The notes under the pieces are model-generated. The model searched no databases. It saw nothing but the letters and a program-made list of their open reading frames with translations, and was not told the DNA's origin. A stretch of DNA of 64,000 nucleotides. Origin: Roseibium salinum (GTDB lineage: Bacteria; Pseudomonadota; Alphaproteobacteria; Rhizobiales; Stappiaceae). The stretch is taken from positions 186,001 through 250,000 of the forward strand of contig NZ_JAPEVI010000002.1 of assembly GCF_026240905.1 (NCBI RefSeq), in the 5' to 3' direction. The translations under genes and the position numbers were made by a program. Each line of letters opens with the position of its first letter. Position 1 is the first letter of the stretch. This document shows, piece after piece, positions 42,874-51,754 of the stretch.

Positions 42874-44912
42874 GCAAAAGCACGCTGGCGCTCGACAGCG
42901 AGGCCCCCTTCTTCAAACCTGTGGTCGGCAAGCCAGCGGGTCAGGCTCCTCAGTCCCATGCGCCAGTGGACGCTGGCCGCCCAGTTTGTGTGTCGACGGA
43001 GCTTGCCCGTGTCGGCAACGAAGTACCGTTGATCGCCGGCACGCCAATCGTTGAAGGTAACGTTGACCGGGCGGCCGGTAATCGCTTCGATCTCGTCAAG
43101 GACGGTGAGCAAGCTGACCGCGTTCTCGGGACCGCCTCCCAGGTTGTAGGCTTGTCCACTCACGGTCCCGATCTCATCATGGACACGGCGATAAGCGCGC
43201 ACAGCGTCGTCGACATACAGGATGTCGCGAACCTGCTTGCCGTCTCCATAAAGAGAGACCGGAAGTCCGGCCAGGGCCCGAAGCAGGAAGTGCGCCACCC
43301 ATCCCTGGTCTTCCGTGCCATGCTGCCGGGGACCGTAGATGCAGCTCATTCTCAGGACGGCCGTCGGGATCTGGAAGGACTTCGCGTAGTCCAGGAAATA
43401 CTGGTCGGCCACGCCTTTCGAGCAGCCATAGGGCGTGCAGAAATCAAGCGGGTATTCTTCTGCAATGCCCAGGTCTCTGATCGCCTCGTCGACGGGAAGA
43501 TAGCGGCCGTCCGCCTCGAACAATTCGACCTTTTCGAGTTGACCGTAGACCTTGTTGGTACTGGCCAGAATGACCGGCATTCGCTTGCCTGTCCTGCGGA
43601 CCGCTTCCAGGATATTGAGCGATCCACGGGCATTCGTTTCGAAGTCATCGACGGGGTCGTCAAGGCTGGTCGTAACGGCGGTTTGTGCCGCGAGATGGAA
43701 GACCGCCCTGGCATCCTTGAGCGCGTCTTCGACCGTCTGCCGGTCCCGCACATCGGCAAAGACCGGATGGACCCGGTCGCCGTGTTTCGCCTTGAGCCAG
43801 GACAGGTTGTCATCCACGCCGGACCGGGCCAGATTGTCCACGACGATGACGTCTTCACCCTCCAACAGAAAGCTTTCCGCCAGATTGGAGCCGATGAACC
43901 CGCAGCCGCCGGTAATGACGATCGGAGCGTTGGCCGAAGCAACTTTCGGTGCCGCCAATTGTGCGATTTCCCGAATGCGGCCGACCCCACCTTCTGACAG
44001 CAGCCGGGCCAGCAGCTTCGGCTGTCCTTCGTGCCGGACCGCGCCGAGGTGGTAATGGCGGGGATCGAACCACAGCCCTTCCTGAACCGCGATGTCTGGT
44101 GGAATGTCCCGCCAGGAGTACCAGTAGAGACGGTCAGCCGGCAGATCCAGCGTCTTGGCGAACTTCCGGACCTGTTCCATCTCGTCGTTCCGCCACGTTG
44201 AGTAACCGGTCTCGGTTATCCAGATCTCAGCCTCAGGATTGTAGTTGTCGATGATCCTGCGCATCTCGCCGAGATGCATGTCCCAGCCACCCCACGATCC
44301 TTGCTCGCTGTCCCAGGTTCCGGGAAAGCCATGAAGTCCGACCGCGTCCACGACGTTGAGCACGCCGCGTTCGCCCATAAGGTTCAGCCAATAGGGATCG
44401 AGCGGGCTAGGGCCGCCGAGCACCGGCTTGTAGCCCCGTTGCTTTGCCCAATAGGCTGCGCCGCCGACCATTTCGGAAAAGAGCTGGAAATCGGGATCTT
44501 CGCGCCAGTCCCAGTCGAGAAGGTTGTTGGGCTCATTCCAGAGTTCCAGATGTCTGAAGTGCTTCCCGTAGCGCGTGAGGACATGGTCGACGAAGTCGGC
44601 ATAGGACTTGAGAACGTGGGGCGCTCCCGATGTGCGTCCCGTTCGCGACATGGAAGGCGGCGTATAGTGAACGCAAAGCAAGAGATCCAAATGCGGACAC
44701 AACTTCGGGATCAGCCAGTCGAACCATTCCTCGCCACCCGGGGCCAAGTACTCCGCCCAGGATAAATGCGTGCGCAGATACGCGGCCGACGAACGCTCCA
44801 GTTCCGAAATGATCTGCTCGGTCCGTTCGTAGTCGCCAGGTCTGAACCACTCGACAAAACCAAATTGCTGGTCGCCTGGAGATTTCTCTGATTGGAGAAG
44901 GTCCCGGCTCAT
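42870..44912 (-). CDS. Fusion of a clan-A glycoside hydrolase and an NAD-dependent sugar epimerase
   Basis: 680 residues. Residues about 1-320 are a TIM-barrel glycoside hydrolase of the GH39/GH5 type: LWNEPNNLLDW (acid/base glutamate), VDAVGLHGFPGTW and WITETGYSTW (nucleophile glutamate). No signal peptide is present, so it acts in the cytoplasm. Residues about 340-675 are an extended SDR epimerase: VITGGCGFIGSNLAESFL, FHLAAQTAVTTS, STNKVYG and YGCSKGVADQY (YxxxK), most like CDP-tyvelose 2-epimerases. The join is continuous and in frame. Hydrolase and nucleotide-sugar epimerase in one chain is unusual (see findings). Coupled by overlap on both sides. Confidence 0.88.
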   Translation of the reverse strand: MSRDLLQSEKSPGDQQFGFVEWFRPGDYERTEQIISELERSSAAYLRTHLSWAEYLAPGGEEWFDWLIPKLCPHLDLLLCVHYTPPSMSRTGRTSGAPHVLKSYADFVDHVLTRYGKHFRHLELWNEPNNLLDWDWREDPDFQLFSEMVGGAAYWAKQRGYKPVLGGPSPLDPYWLNLMGERGVLNVVDAVGLHGFPGTWDSEQGSWGGWDMHLGEMRRIIDNYNPEAEIWITETGYSTWRNDEMEQVRKFAKTLDLPADRLYWYSWRDIPPDIAVQEGLWFDPRHYHLGAVRHEGQPKLLARLLSEGGVGRIREIAQLAAPKVASANAPIVITGGCGFIGSNLAESFLLEGEDVIVVDNLARSGVDDNLSWLKAKHGDRVHPVFADVRDRQTVEDALKDARAVFHLAAQTAVTTSLDDPVDDFETNARGSLNILEAVRRTGKRMPVILASTNKVYGQLEKVELFEADGRYLPVDEAIRDLGIAEEYPLDFCTPYGCSKGVADQYFLDYAKSFQIPTAVLRMSCIYGPRQHGTEDQGWVAHFLLRALAGLPVSLYGDGKQVRDILYVDDAVRAYRRVHDEIGTVSGQAYNLGGGPENAVSLLTVLDEIEAITGRPVNVTFNDWRAGDQRYFVADTGKLRRHTNWAASVHWRMGLRSLTRWLADHRFEEGGLAVERQRAFA

Positions 44913-46019
44913 GTGATCAATCCCCGTGTCTCAAGTTGCTTTTTCATTTCGCCGCCAAGATCGACGGCACCGTTCTGCCGGACCCAGTCAGCGAATTCTT
45001 CCAGGGAATCCTCCAACCAGTGGCGAGGCTCGTATCCGAGGAGCTCGCGGGCCTTGGAAATGTCGGCGAAGCAGTTTCTGATGTCTCCGGCCCGGTACTT
45101 TTGGAGGATTGCCGGCTCGATCCGGGAAAGGCCCATCGCCTCAGCGAGCAGGCTGGCGACCGTCGCGATGTCATAGGAGCGGCCGCTGCCGATATTGATC
45201 GCCTGTCCCGCCGCCTGCGTGCTCTCGAGCGCGGAGCGGAACGCGCGGGCCACGTCCTTCACATGGACGAAATCCCTTTTCTGCCGGCCGTCTTCGAAAA
45301 TCGTGGGCGGCTCGTGGTTGGCCAGACGGCAGGCGAAGTTGGCCAGAACGCCCGTATAGGGATTGGAAAGCGCCTGCCCGGCGCCAAACACGTTGAAGAG
45401 CCGCAGGGCAACGGCATCAACGCCATATGCGCTGCCGAAGATCAACGTCTGCTTTTCCTGGGCATATTTTGTCAGGGCGTAGATGGACGACAGGTCGACG
45501 GTTTTCTCTTCATCGGTCGGAACGGGCCGGAGGGCTGCGCCTTCCGCGCTGGCCGGGTCCCAAATTCTTTGCTTCAGGTCGTCGGTGCTTCGGCGAACTC
45601 TTTCGAAGCGTTCGCCTGCCTCGTTCTCATAAAGCCCTTCGCCGTAGATGCTCATCGAGGACGCGACGACGATCTTTTTCACCGGTTGCCCGATCATGGC
45701 TTCAAGAAGCACAGCGGTTCCCAGATCGTTGCTTCCGACATAGCGGGCAATCTCGTACATCGATTGGCCGACGCCGACCTCCGCGGCCAGGTGCACGACG
45801 CCGTCCACGTCCTGAAGCGCGCGCTTGACCGTGTCGGCGTCGCGCACATCGCCCTCAATGAACTCCGCACCGTCCGGAATGGCGTCGTATCCGTCGCTGT
45901 GCACCTGGTCGATCAGCGAATCCAGGATCTCGCACGTCGTACTCATGGGCAAGAAGTTCGCTTGCAACATAGCGGCCAATGAAGCCGCCGCCTCCGGTTA
46001 TGAGAATTCTTTGAACCAT
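44909..46019 (-). CDS. NAD-dependent sugar epimerase/dehydratase, interrupted by one frameshift
   Basis: About 369 residues in two frames. From ATG at 46019 the first 30 residues read MVQRILITGGGGFIGRY, the Rossmann NAD site, then the frame shifts near 45925-45930 (GTGCGAGATCC; one base too many) into the long frame that begins ILDSLIDQVHSDGYD. It continues through VHLAAEVGVGQS, SSMSIYGEG and YALTKYAQEK (YxxxK) to 44909. The pattern with a W near 140 and PVPTDEEK resembles dTDP-L-rhamnose 4-epimerases. Without repair the product would lack its cofactor site. It is the first gene of the glycan operon, 36 bases behind an EcfG-type promoter. Confidence 0.85.
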
Positions 46020-46054
46020 AGGGCCCTCACGGTTGAAGCTGCAGGTGGACCATG

Positions 46055-46079
46055 AACCATGGCCGCAGAAGAAAGTTCC
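46055..46079 (-). promoter_or_regulatory. Sigma-EcfG-type promoter of the glycan operon
   Basis: GGAAC-N16-GGTT on the minus strand, with a perfect -35 and the conserved GTT of the -10, 36 bases before the epimerase start at 46019. It puts the eight-gene glycan operon under probable general-stress control, like the peptide/DUF3618 operon and the dehydrogenase. Confidence 0.7.
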
Positions 46080-46607
46080 TGCTCTCTGAGCGACTTCTCA
46101 GGCTTGGATCAAAAAACCCGGCAAATCTTCAAGCATAAGAACGCCTGGCCACACCGCCAGCCGGTCACACCGATCGGATCAAACGCGAGGCTCCAGAACC
46201 CGCCGCAAGGCGTGGGCCGACTAGGGAAGAAGACAGATGAGGGCGAGTACCTGTCCAACCGGCGGGAACCTCTGGCCGGGCAATTCGAGAAGAGGCTGCA
46301 CACACAATTCGCATAATCTATCTTATGGAACTTAATTTCTGGAGCCTGACAGTGGCTGTACCAGCCCGCTGAACCCTGTTTCGTCCGGATCTGTCGGGCA
46401 TTTTTCAGTGTCCGCAAACCGGATTCGTAACCCGTGGCGGGTGACCCACGCAGGGTTGTGCCGGGTGGTCCGTAGTAACCCTGCTGTCGATGCTCACAAT
46501 ATGCAGATCCTGTTAACTCCTGTAAGAGACCATCGGCAACATCGTAAACATGATTCTGGGGCCGTGTGTACGTGAAGCAGAGTTTGATTCCCTTTCGGAC
46601 AGGACGG
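46080..46607. other. Intergenic region without a recognised gene
   Basis: About 530 bases. Open frames here are short and show no family. An inverted repeat CAGGGTT (46451-46457) / AACCCTG (46477-46483) and a shorter CGTGG/CCACG pair just before it lie 125-180 bases upstream of the secreted-protein gene and might be regulatory. Confidence 0.4.
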
Positions 46608-47291
46608 ATGCGACAGGTTTTTTTGGCGTGGGCCGCCGTTTGGCTGCTGCAACCTGGCATGGCACATGCCGGGGACTTCAAGCCCTATTATGTCTGGTCG
46701 TTTTCCAAGCCGTCGCCCGCCAAATACCGCGCAAAGATCGGTGCGCGGCTGCCTGTGCTCGGCCGCCCGGCCTTCGGCTCAGACCTCAACCTGCCCTCGG
46801 CGCTACCCGACCATCCGATGAACCCGCCCAGGACCTACATTCCGTCCGGAACGTTTTGGTCTAGCGTGGAATTCTCGGGCGAAGAAAAGCTGCTCGGGCT
46901 CGACACGACCGGCGTCACGATGCGTTACGACCCGGCGCACGAGTTTTCCTCCATGGATATGTCGGCCCGAAAGGTGATCCGCCTGACGGAAGCGCTCAAA
47001 CTTTCCGTCCGCGACGCCTATACATTCCACTCCAGGTCGCTCGCCTCCGGACGTTTCGACGCTCAGGAGGTCGGCTGGAATACGACCAAATCCCTGGAAC
47101 TGTCCACCACCCGGACGCGCACACGGTTCGCGGCTGCCATGAACACCTCCAAGCATGCCGACAACTGGCGCGCCAGGTTCTCCGTCGAACAACCCCTCGG
47201 CAAGGCCATCCGCCTGAGCGCCGCCGTAACGGGACTGGAAACACAGGACCCCACGTCACGATTCCAGGCACGGTTTTCCCGCCGGTGGTAG
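46608..47291 (+). CDS. Exported protein of unknown function
   Basis: About 227 residues. MRQVFLAWAAVWLLQPGMAHAGDF is a classical signal peptide, cut probably after HAG. The mature protein has many alternating charged/hydrophobic strands (TRTRTRFAAAMNT, NWRARFSVEQPLGKAIRLSAAVTGLE) and ends in an aromatic residue (RFSRRW), which could indicate a small outer-membrane barrel; this is an inference from composition. The start at 46608 is chosen for the signal peptide; the frame is open to 46566. Not recognised as a known family. Confidence 0.68.
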   Translation: MRQVFLAWAAVWLLQPGMAHAGDFKPYYVWSFSKPSPAKYRAKIGARLPVLGRPAFGSDLNLPSALPDHPMNPPRTYIPSGTFWSSVEFSGEEKLLGLDTTGVTMRYDPAHEFSSMDMSARKVIRLTEALKLSVRDAYTFHSRSLASGRFDAQEVGWNTTKSLELSTTRTRTRFAAAMNTSKHADNWRARFSVEQPLGKAIRLSAAVTGLETQDPTSRFQARFSRRW

Positions 47292-47326
47292 GCTGCGCCA
47301 ACTGATACGCAGCAAGACCGGCGGCT

Positions 47327-47785
47327 TCACACGGGTATTTCGAGGCTGCGTTTGATATGCTTGAGCACCACGCTGGTGGTGAACTTGCGAATGTTGGGAT
47401 TGGACGTCATCATGTCCGATGCCAGTTCGTCAAAATGCTCGACGGACCCGGCGACGACGACCAGTGTGTAGTCACCCCGCCCGGTCAGGCACCAGGCCTG
47501 CTGGACCTCCGGTGTCCGGGAAATCCAGTCGTGCAATCCGGGCAGAAGCTCCGGTCGGTCCCGCTCCAGTTCGAGTTCCACCAGCAATGTGACAGAGCCG
47601 CCGACCCGTTTGGTGTCCACCAGCGCGACGGTGCGCTGGATCACTCTCGTTTCCTTGAGACGCTGCAATTTGCGCTGTGCCGCGGACGGCGAAACGCCGA
47701 TCTGTTCGGCAAGTTCAGCGATTGTGATATCAGCATCTCGCTGGACGAGGCGAAGCACGGCGCGATCTGAATTGGAGAGTTCCAT
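47327..47785 (-). CDS. Lrp/AsnC-family transcriptional regulator
   Basis: 152 residues: winged helix (DITIAELAEQIGVSPSAAQRKLQRLKETRVIQ, about residues 18-50) and an effector-binding RAM domain (from about 65; VQQAWCLTGRGDYTLVVVAGSVEHFDEL). It is divergent from a PLP-dependent dehydratase-like gene, with an inverted repeat between them, and probably controls that gene in response to an amino acid. Confidence 0.92.
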   Translation of the reverse strand: MELSNSDRAVLRLVQRDADITIAELAEQIGVSPSAAQRKLQRLKETRVIQRTVALVDTKRVGGSVTLLVELELERDRPELLPGLHDWISRTPEVQQAWCLTGRGDYTLVVVAGSVEHFDELASDMMTSNPNIRKFTTSVVLKHIKRSLEIPV

Positions 47786-47786
47786 C

Positions 47787-47820
47787 TTTCACCCGAAATT
47801 CTGTATAAATCCGGGTGAAA
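47787..47820. promoter_or_regulatory. Inverted repeat, candidate Lrp operator
   Basis: TTTCACCCG (47787-47795) and CGGGTGAAA (47812-47820) form a perfect 9-base inverted repeat around an AT-rich centre, directly upstream of the lrp-like start. It would suit binding of the regulator for self-control and control of the divergent gene. Confidence 0.6.
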
Positions 47821-47879
47821 ATATCATTTTCGGAGAAAAATGGGGAAAATTCCCAATCGAGACGCCGTAATCTTGCGGA

Positions 47880-48827
47880 ATGACGACGTTACCACTCCCT
47901 TCCGCAGACCTTATCGCCGCGGCTGCCAAGAGCATCGATCCGGTCTTCACAGGTTCACCTCTGATTTCTCAGACAAGCGCCGATGATGCCCTTGACCTGC
48001 GCCTGTTCGCCAAGGTTGAAACCCTGAACCCGATCCGCTGCTTCAAGGGCCGCGGCGCCGATGCCTGGATGTCCGCTCAGCAAGGCACCGGCAGAACCTT
48101 TGTCGCCGCCTCGGCCGGAAATTTCGGTCAGGCCCTTGCTTATGCGGCCGCCTCCAGAGGCCACAGGACGGTGATTTTCGCCGCCCGGTCCGCTAACCGC
48201 CGCAAGATCGACGCCATGCGCCGGCTCGGCGCCGAAGTCATTCTCGAAGGAGATGATTTCGACATGGCCAAGGCGGCTGCCCGCGAATTCGCTGCCACCC
48301 AAGATCTATCCTTCATCGAAGACGGGGCCCATCCGGCAATAGCGGAGGGTGCCGGAACGATCGCTCTGGAAATCACCGAAACGCTGAAAGGCCGGGGCAT
48401 TGCGCCGGACGCGGTGATAGCGCCGCTCGGCAATGGCGCCTTGCTGACCGGGCTGGGCGCCTGGTTGAGAGCGGCCTTGCCAGGCTGCCGTGTTGTCGGC
48501 GTCGTGGCTGCCGGTGCGCGGGCCATGAAGCTGTCGTGGGAAACGGGCCGACTGGAAACAACGGCCGCGGCCGCGACCTGCGCCGACGGCATTGCGGTTC
48601 GTGACCCGGTACCCTATGCACTCGAATGCATGCGCCACTCGGTAGACGCGGTGCATACTGTAGATGAAGAAGCGATCCATGCGGCCATGGCGTTCTGCCG
48701 GGACCACTATGGACTGGTCGTGGAACCGGCCGGCGCAGCCGGCATTGCCGCCCTGCTTCAGCATCCGGACCTGTTCGCCGGCAAAACGGTCGCGACCGTT
48801 TTGTGCGGTGGCAATGTCGAGCGCTGA
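47880..48827 (+). CDS. Threonine/serine dehydratase-like PLP enzyme (fold type II)
   Basis: 315 residues. NPIRCFKGRGAD contains the PLP lysine (near residue 57), SAGNFGQALAYAA binds the cofactor ring, and PLGNGALLTGLGAW binds its phosphate. The C-terminal VLCGGNVE is also typical. Family members deaminate threonine or serine, or racemise amino acids. It lacks a C-terminal regulatory ACT domain, so a catabolic rather than isoleucine-biosynthetic role is likely. The divergent Lrp regulator supports amino-acid-induced expression. Confidence 0.88.
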   Translation: MTTLPLPSADLIAAAAKSIDPVFTGSPLISQTSADDALDLRLFAKVETLNPIRCFKGRGADAWMSAQQGTGRTFVAASAGNFGQALAYAAASRGHRTVIFAARSANRRKIDAMRRLGAEVILEGDDFDMAKAAAREFAATQDLSFIEDGAHPAIAEGAGTIALEITETLKGRGIAPDAVIAPLGNGALLTGLGAWLRAALPGCRVVGVVAAGARAMKLSWETGRLETTAAAATCADGIAVRDPVPYALECMRHSVDAVHTVDEEAIHAAMAFCRDHYGLVVEPAGAAGIAALLQHPDLFAGKTVATVLCGGNVER

Positions 48828-48848
48828 TGGCGATCATGGATCCGGCAC

Positions 48849-49640
48849 CTACTCTTCGTCAGCCCGGTCCTCAAGCTCCACCGAAAGGCCCCACACCTTC
48901 CATTGCGTTCCTTCGTATTTGTAGTTCAGGGCGAAGTGGAAATTGGGGCTGGTCGGGTAATGGCCCTTGATCTTCATCGTTCCCTCTTCAGAGAGCATCC
49001 CCGGGCTGTCGAAGACGGGCGACATCGTCTTGATGACCTGCAGATCAGCGCCGATCCGGTAGAACGGCTTGAATACCTCCTCCAGTTCGGCGGCGTCGAT
49101 GTTGCCGGCCCACAAGCGTGAGATGTGCTCGTGAAACACCGTCATGTCCTGCGCGGCGACGGCGTCAGCGAAAGTGTTCATCGACCCGATCACAAGCGTC
49201 ACCTGCTCCGCCTCGTCCGGGATCCCCGCTGTCTCATGGCCAACACCCGCCTCGCCGGCGGTCTTGCGGATGGCGTAGATCTTCCACTCGCCGTCTTCCT
49301 TGATCAGGTCGAGTTCGACAGGAATGCTCTCCCCTTCCACGGTGGTGAGCGTGCCGACCAGGTTGCCGCTGCCGCCGTTCATGGACCGGCTGCTCCAACT
49401 GGTCTCGCTCACCTTGTCCATGCGGCTGGCGGCAATGTATTCCGAGAATTCGCTTTCGCTCGTGTTTGCCCTGAAAGCCGTGGACAATGTGCCATAGGCC
49501 TTGTCCATGTCGCCGTCGGCGATTGCGGCGAACAGGTCGTCGCCCGCCCTTGTGACACCTGATGTGAGGTAGAAGACCGCAGCGATTGCCAGCACGATCG
49601 CTGCAGCGATACCGAGCAGCACCTTGAGCCAGGTCTTCAT
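48849..49640 (-). CDS. Membrane-anchored protein of unknown function
   Basis: About 263 residues. An N-terminal anchor (WLKVLLGIAAAIVLAIAAVFYLTSG) is followed by a periplasmic part with two alpha+beta repeats: DDLFAAIADGDMDKAYGTLSTAF (from about 33) and MNTFADAVAAQDMTVFHEHIS (from about 150). These openings resemble NTF2-like (DUF3887/DUF4878) domains, of which there would be two. Function unknown. The start at 49640 has GGGGGGAA in front; the frame is open to 49694. Confidence 0.75.
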   Translation of the reverse strand: MKTWLKVLLGIAAAIVLAIAAVFYLTSGVTRAGDDLFAAIADGDMDKAYGTLSTAFRANTSESEFSEYIAASRMDKVSETSWSSRSMNGGSGNLVGTLTTVEGESIPVELDLIKEDGEWKIYAIRKTAGEAGVGHETAGIPDEAEQVTLVIGSMNTFADAVAAQDMTVFHEHISRLWAGNIDAAELEEVFKPFYRIGADLQVIKTMSPVFDSPGMLSEEGTMKIKGHYPTSPNFHFALNYKYEGTQWKVWGLSVELEDRADEE

Positions 49641-49763
49641 CGCAGTTCCCCCCGTGCGGCCGTCCGGAGCCCTCACCGGTATGACAGTCCGCAATCGCCT
49701 CAGATTACAGCACGTCGACTTGATGACGCAACGTTACAATGTGCGACCGGTGGATCCGAGGTG

Positions 49764-50381
49764 TTACACGCTCGCCCGCCGGTAGAATGCCAGAGACCCG
49801 GCAAGCGTCAGCAGCGCTCCGCCGCAAATCCGGTCAAGCCAGAGCGCTCCGGAGCCGCGCAGTATCCGGACCGCCTGGGAGCCCAGAAGCGCATAACCGA
49901 GCATCACCAGGAAATCGATGCCGGCAAAGACCAGGGCAAGGACGGCATATTGCTGCACCTGAGGAGCCATCGGATCGATGAATTGCGGCAGAAAGGCCGA
50001 GAAGAACAGGTAACCCTTGGGATTGGTCACCGCCACCATGAAGCTCTTGAGGAAGATCGACCGGACCGAACCGGATCTCTCCCCGCTTACCGAGTGCAGC
50101 GTTTCGTCAAGCGCCCCGCCGGAGCGCAGCAGCGTCAGCCCGAGATAGGCGAGATAGCAGACGCCGACCCATTTTACGACGCTGAACCAGAATTCGGATG
50201 CCGCCAGCAGCGCGCCCAGCCCAAGCGCAACGGCACCGATCAGGACGAAATCGGACATCACGGCGCCGATCATACCGAAACACGCGCGCCGCACACCGAA
50301 CCGCGACCCGTTCGTCAGGGCCAGCAGCACGGTCGGACCAGGCGTGGCGATGCCGACAAACGCTACGAGTGCGAGATCCAA
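49764..50381 (-). CDS. LysE/RhtB-family amino-acid exporter
   Basis: 205 residues. The family motif ATPGPTVLLALTNGSRFGVRRACFGMIGA is at the N-terminus, followed by six helices and FLKSFMVAVTNPKGYLFFSAFLPQFI. These proteins export amino acids or homoserine lactones. The start is a TTG (50381); the frame is closed by a stop just upstream. An ATG at 50400 in another frame would give a natural N-terminus if one base were removed, so a small indel here is possible. Confidence 0.87.
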   Translation of the reverse strand: MDLALVAFVGIATPGPTVLLALTNGSRFGVRRACFGMIGAVMSDFVLIGAVALGLGALLAASEFWFSVVKWVGVCYLAYLGLTLLRSGGALDETLHSVSGERSGSVRSIFLKSFMVAVTNPKGYLFFSAFLPQFIDPMAPQVQQYAVLALVFAGIDFLVMLGYALLGSQAVRILRGSGALWLDRICGGALLTLAGSLAFYRRASV

Positions 50382-50603
50382 GAACAGTCAGCCCGACCAT
50401 GAGACCTCCTCTGGAGCGGCAGCTCCACCTGCGACCCAGGGGCTGAGAATAGGAAAATCACGACGCCCAAGGCAATGCCCCTCGTCAACGTTCCGCTGTC
50501 CCCTGCTCCCGGGTAACGTAGGTTTGACACGGGCCATGCATTCACAATCAATCGACAGCTGGCTATCATGCCGCCACTTCGGCGGCGTGGAGCAAGGAAC
50601 CTG

Positions 50604-51461
50604 ATGGACGACTTTCTGCTGGCAAACGAACCGCTGATCCGCCTGGGACTGTTTCTCGGTATTCTGCTGGCCATGGCGATCTGGGAGGTTGCGGCGCCGC
50701 GCCGGCGGCGGGAGATCCCCCGACTGATCCGCTGGAGCAACAATCTTGGCGTCGTGGTCATCGATACGCTGCTGGTGCGCCTCACCTTTCCCATCGTGGC
50801 GGTCGCCCTTGCCGTCATCGCCGAAGAGCGCGGCTGGGGGCTGTTCAACGTCTTCGAAATACCCGCCTGGATCGCCTTCATCATCTCGGTGCTGGCGCTC
50901 GACCTTGCGATCTATCTGCAGCACGTGATGTTTCACGCGGTGCCGGCTCTCTGGCGTCTGCACCGCATGCATCATGCGGATCTGGAGTTCGACGTCACGA
51001 CGGGCCTGAGGTTTCATCCCGTCGAGATCCTGCTGTCGATGGGCATCAAGCTCGGCGTGGTCATGGCTCTGGGACCGCCGGCCGTTGCCGTGCTGGTCTT
51101 CGAGGTGCTTTTGAACGGCACCTCCATGTTCAACCACTCCAATGTCCGCATCCCGGCGGCGATCGACCGCGTCCTGCGGCTCTTCGTGGTGACGCCGGAC
51201 ATGCACCGGGTTCATCACTCGATCCACCCAAACGAGACGAACAGCAATTTCGGCTTCAATCTGCCCTGGTGGGACCGGCTGCTCGGCACCTACCGGCCGC
51301 AGCCGCGAGAGGGCCACGAAACCATGACCATCGGCATCGAAGAATTCCGCACCAGGCGGGACCTGTGGCTTGACCGAATGCTTGTCCAGCCGCTGGTCGG
51401 CCGCGCCAACCACTATCCGATCAATCGCCGCGGGCGGAAGGAGGACGACGCGGACCGCTGA
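50604..51461 (+). CDS. Sterol desaturase/fatty-acid hydroxylase family protein
   Basis: About 285 residues with four or more membrane helices and the di-iron histidine motifs HVMFH, HRMHH, and HRVHH (plus FNHSN). These integral enzymes use iron and oxygen to hydroxylate lipids or related molecules; bacterial substrates vary. The start at 50604 has AAGGAAC in front and begins MDDFLLANEP; earlier in-frame ATG lacks support. No lipid genes adjoin it. Confidence 0.9.
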   Translation: MDDFLLANEPLIRLGLFLGILLAMAIWEVAAPRRRREIPRLIRWSNNLGVVVIDTLLVRLTFPIVAVALAVIAEERGWGLFNVFEIPAWIAFIISVLALDLAIYLQHVMFHAVPALWRLHRMHHADLEFDVTTGLRFHPVEILLSMGIKLGVVMALGPPAVAVLVFEVLLNGTSMFNHSNVRIPAAIDRVLRLFVVTPDMHRVHHSIHPNETNSNFGFNLPWWDRLLGTYRPQPREGHETMTIGIEEFRTRRDLWLDRMLVQPLVGRANHYPINRRGRKEDDADR

Positions 51462-51754
51462 GCGCCCCGCTCGAACAGATGATTTTCCAATATTTCAGTC
51501 TTGCGCTTGCTTTTGACCGGTTCCCGGCTGGGTTTGCCGGTGTTCCTGTTTCGAAGTCGGATAATCACACTATCACCTTCGCAGATCGGTCTTTCGCGTC
51601 ATTGAGGCAATACTTCTCTCATAAGTAATTTTACCTGCTCCTCTGCCATTCGTGATCGTGTATAGTCTCGCCCACCAGAAGCTGTATTTTCGGCGTGCGC
51701 AAGTACCTTTTCGTCACCCTGGATTGCCATCGTTTTGACCCTTGGAGGTATGGG
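51462..51754. other. Intergenic region, nothing recognised
   Basis: About 290 bases between the desaturase-family stop and the binding-protein start. It contains no gene or clear hairpin that I can see. Confidence 0.4.
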
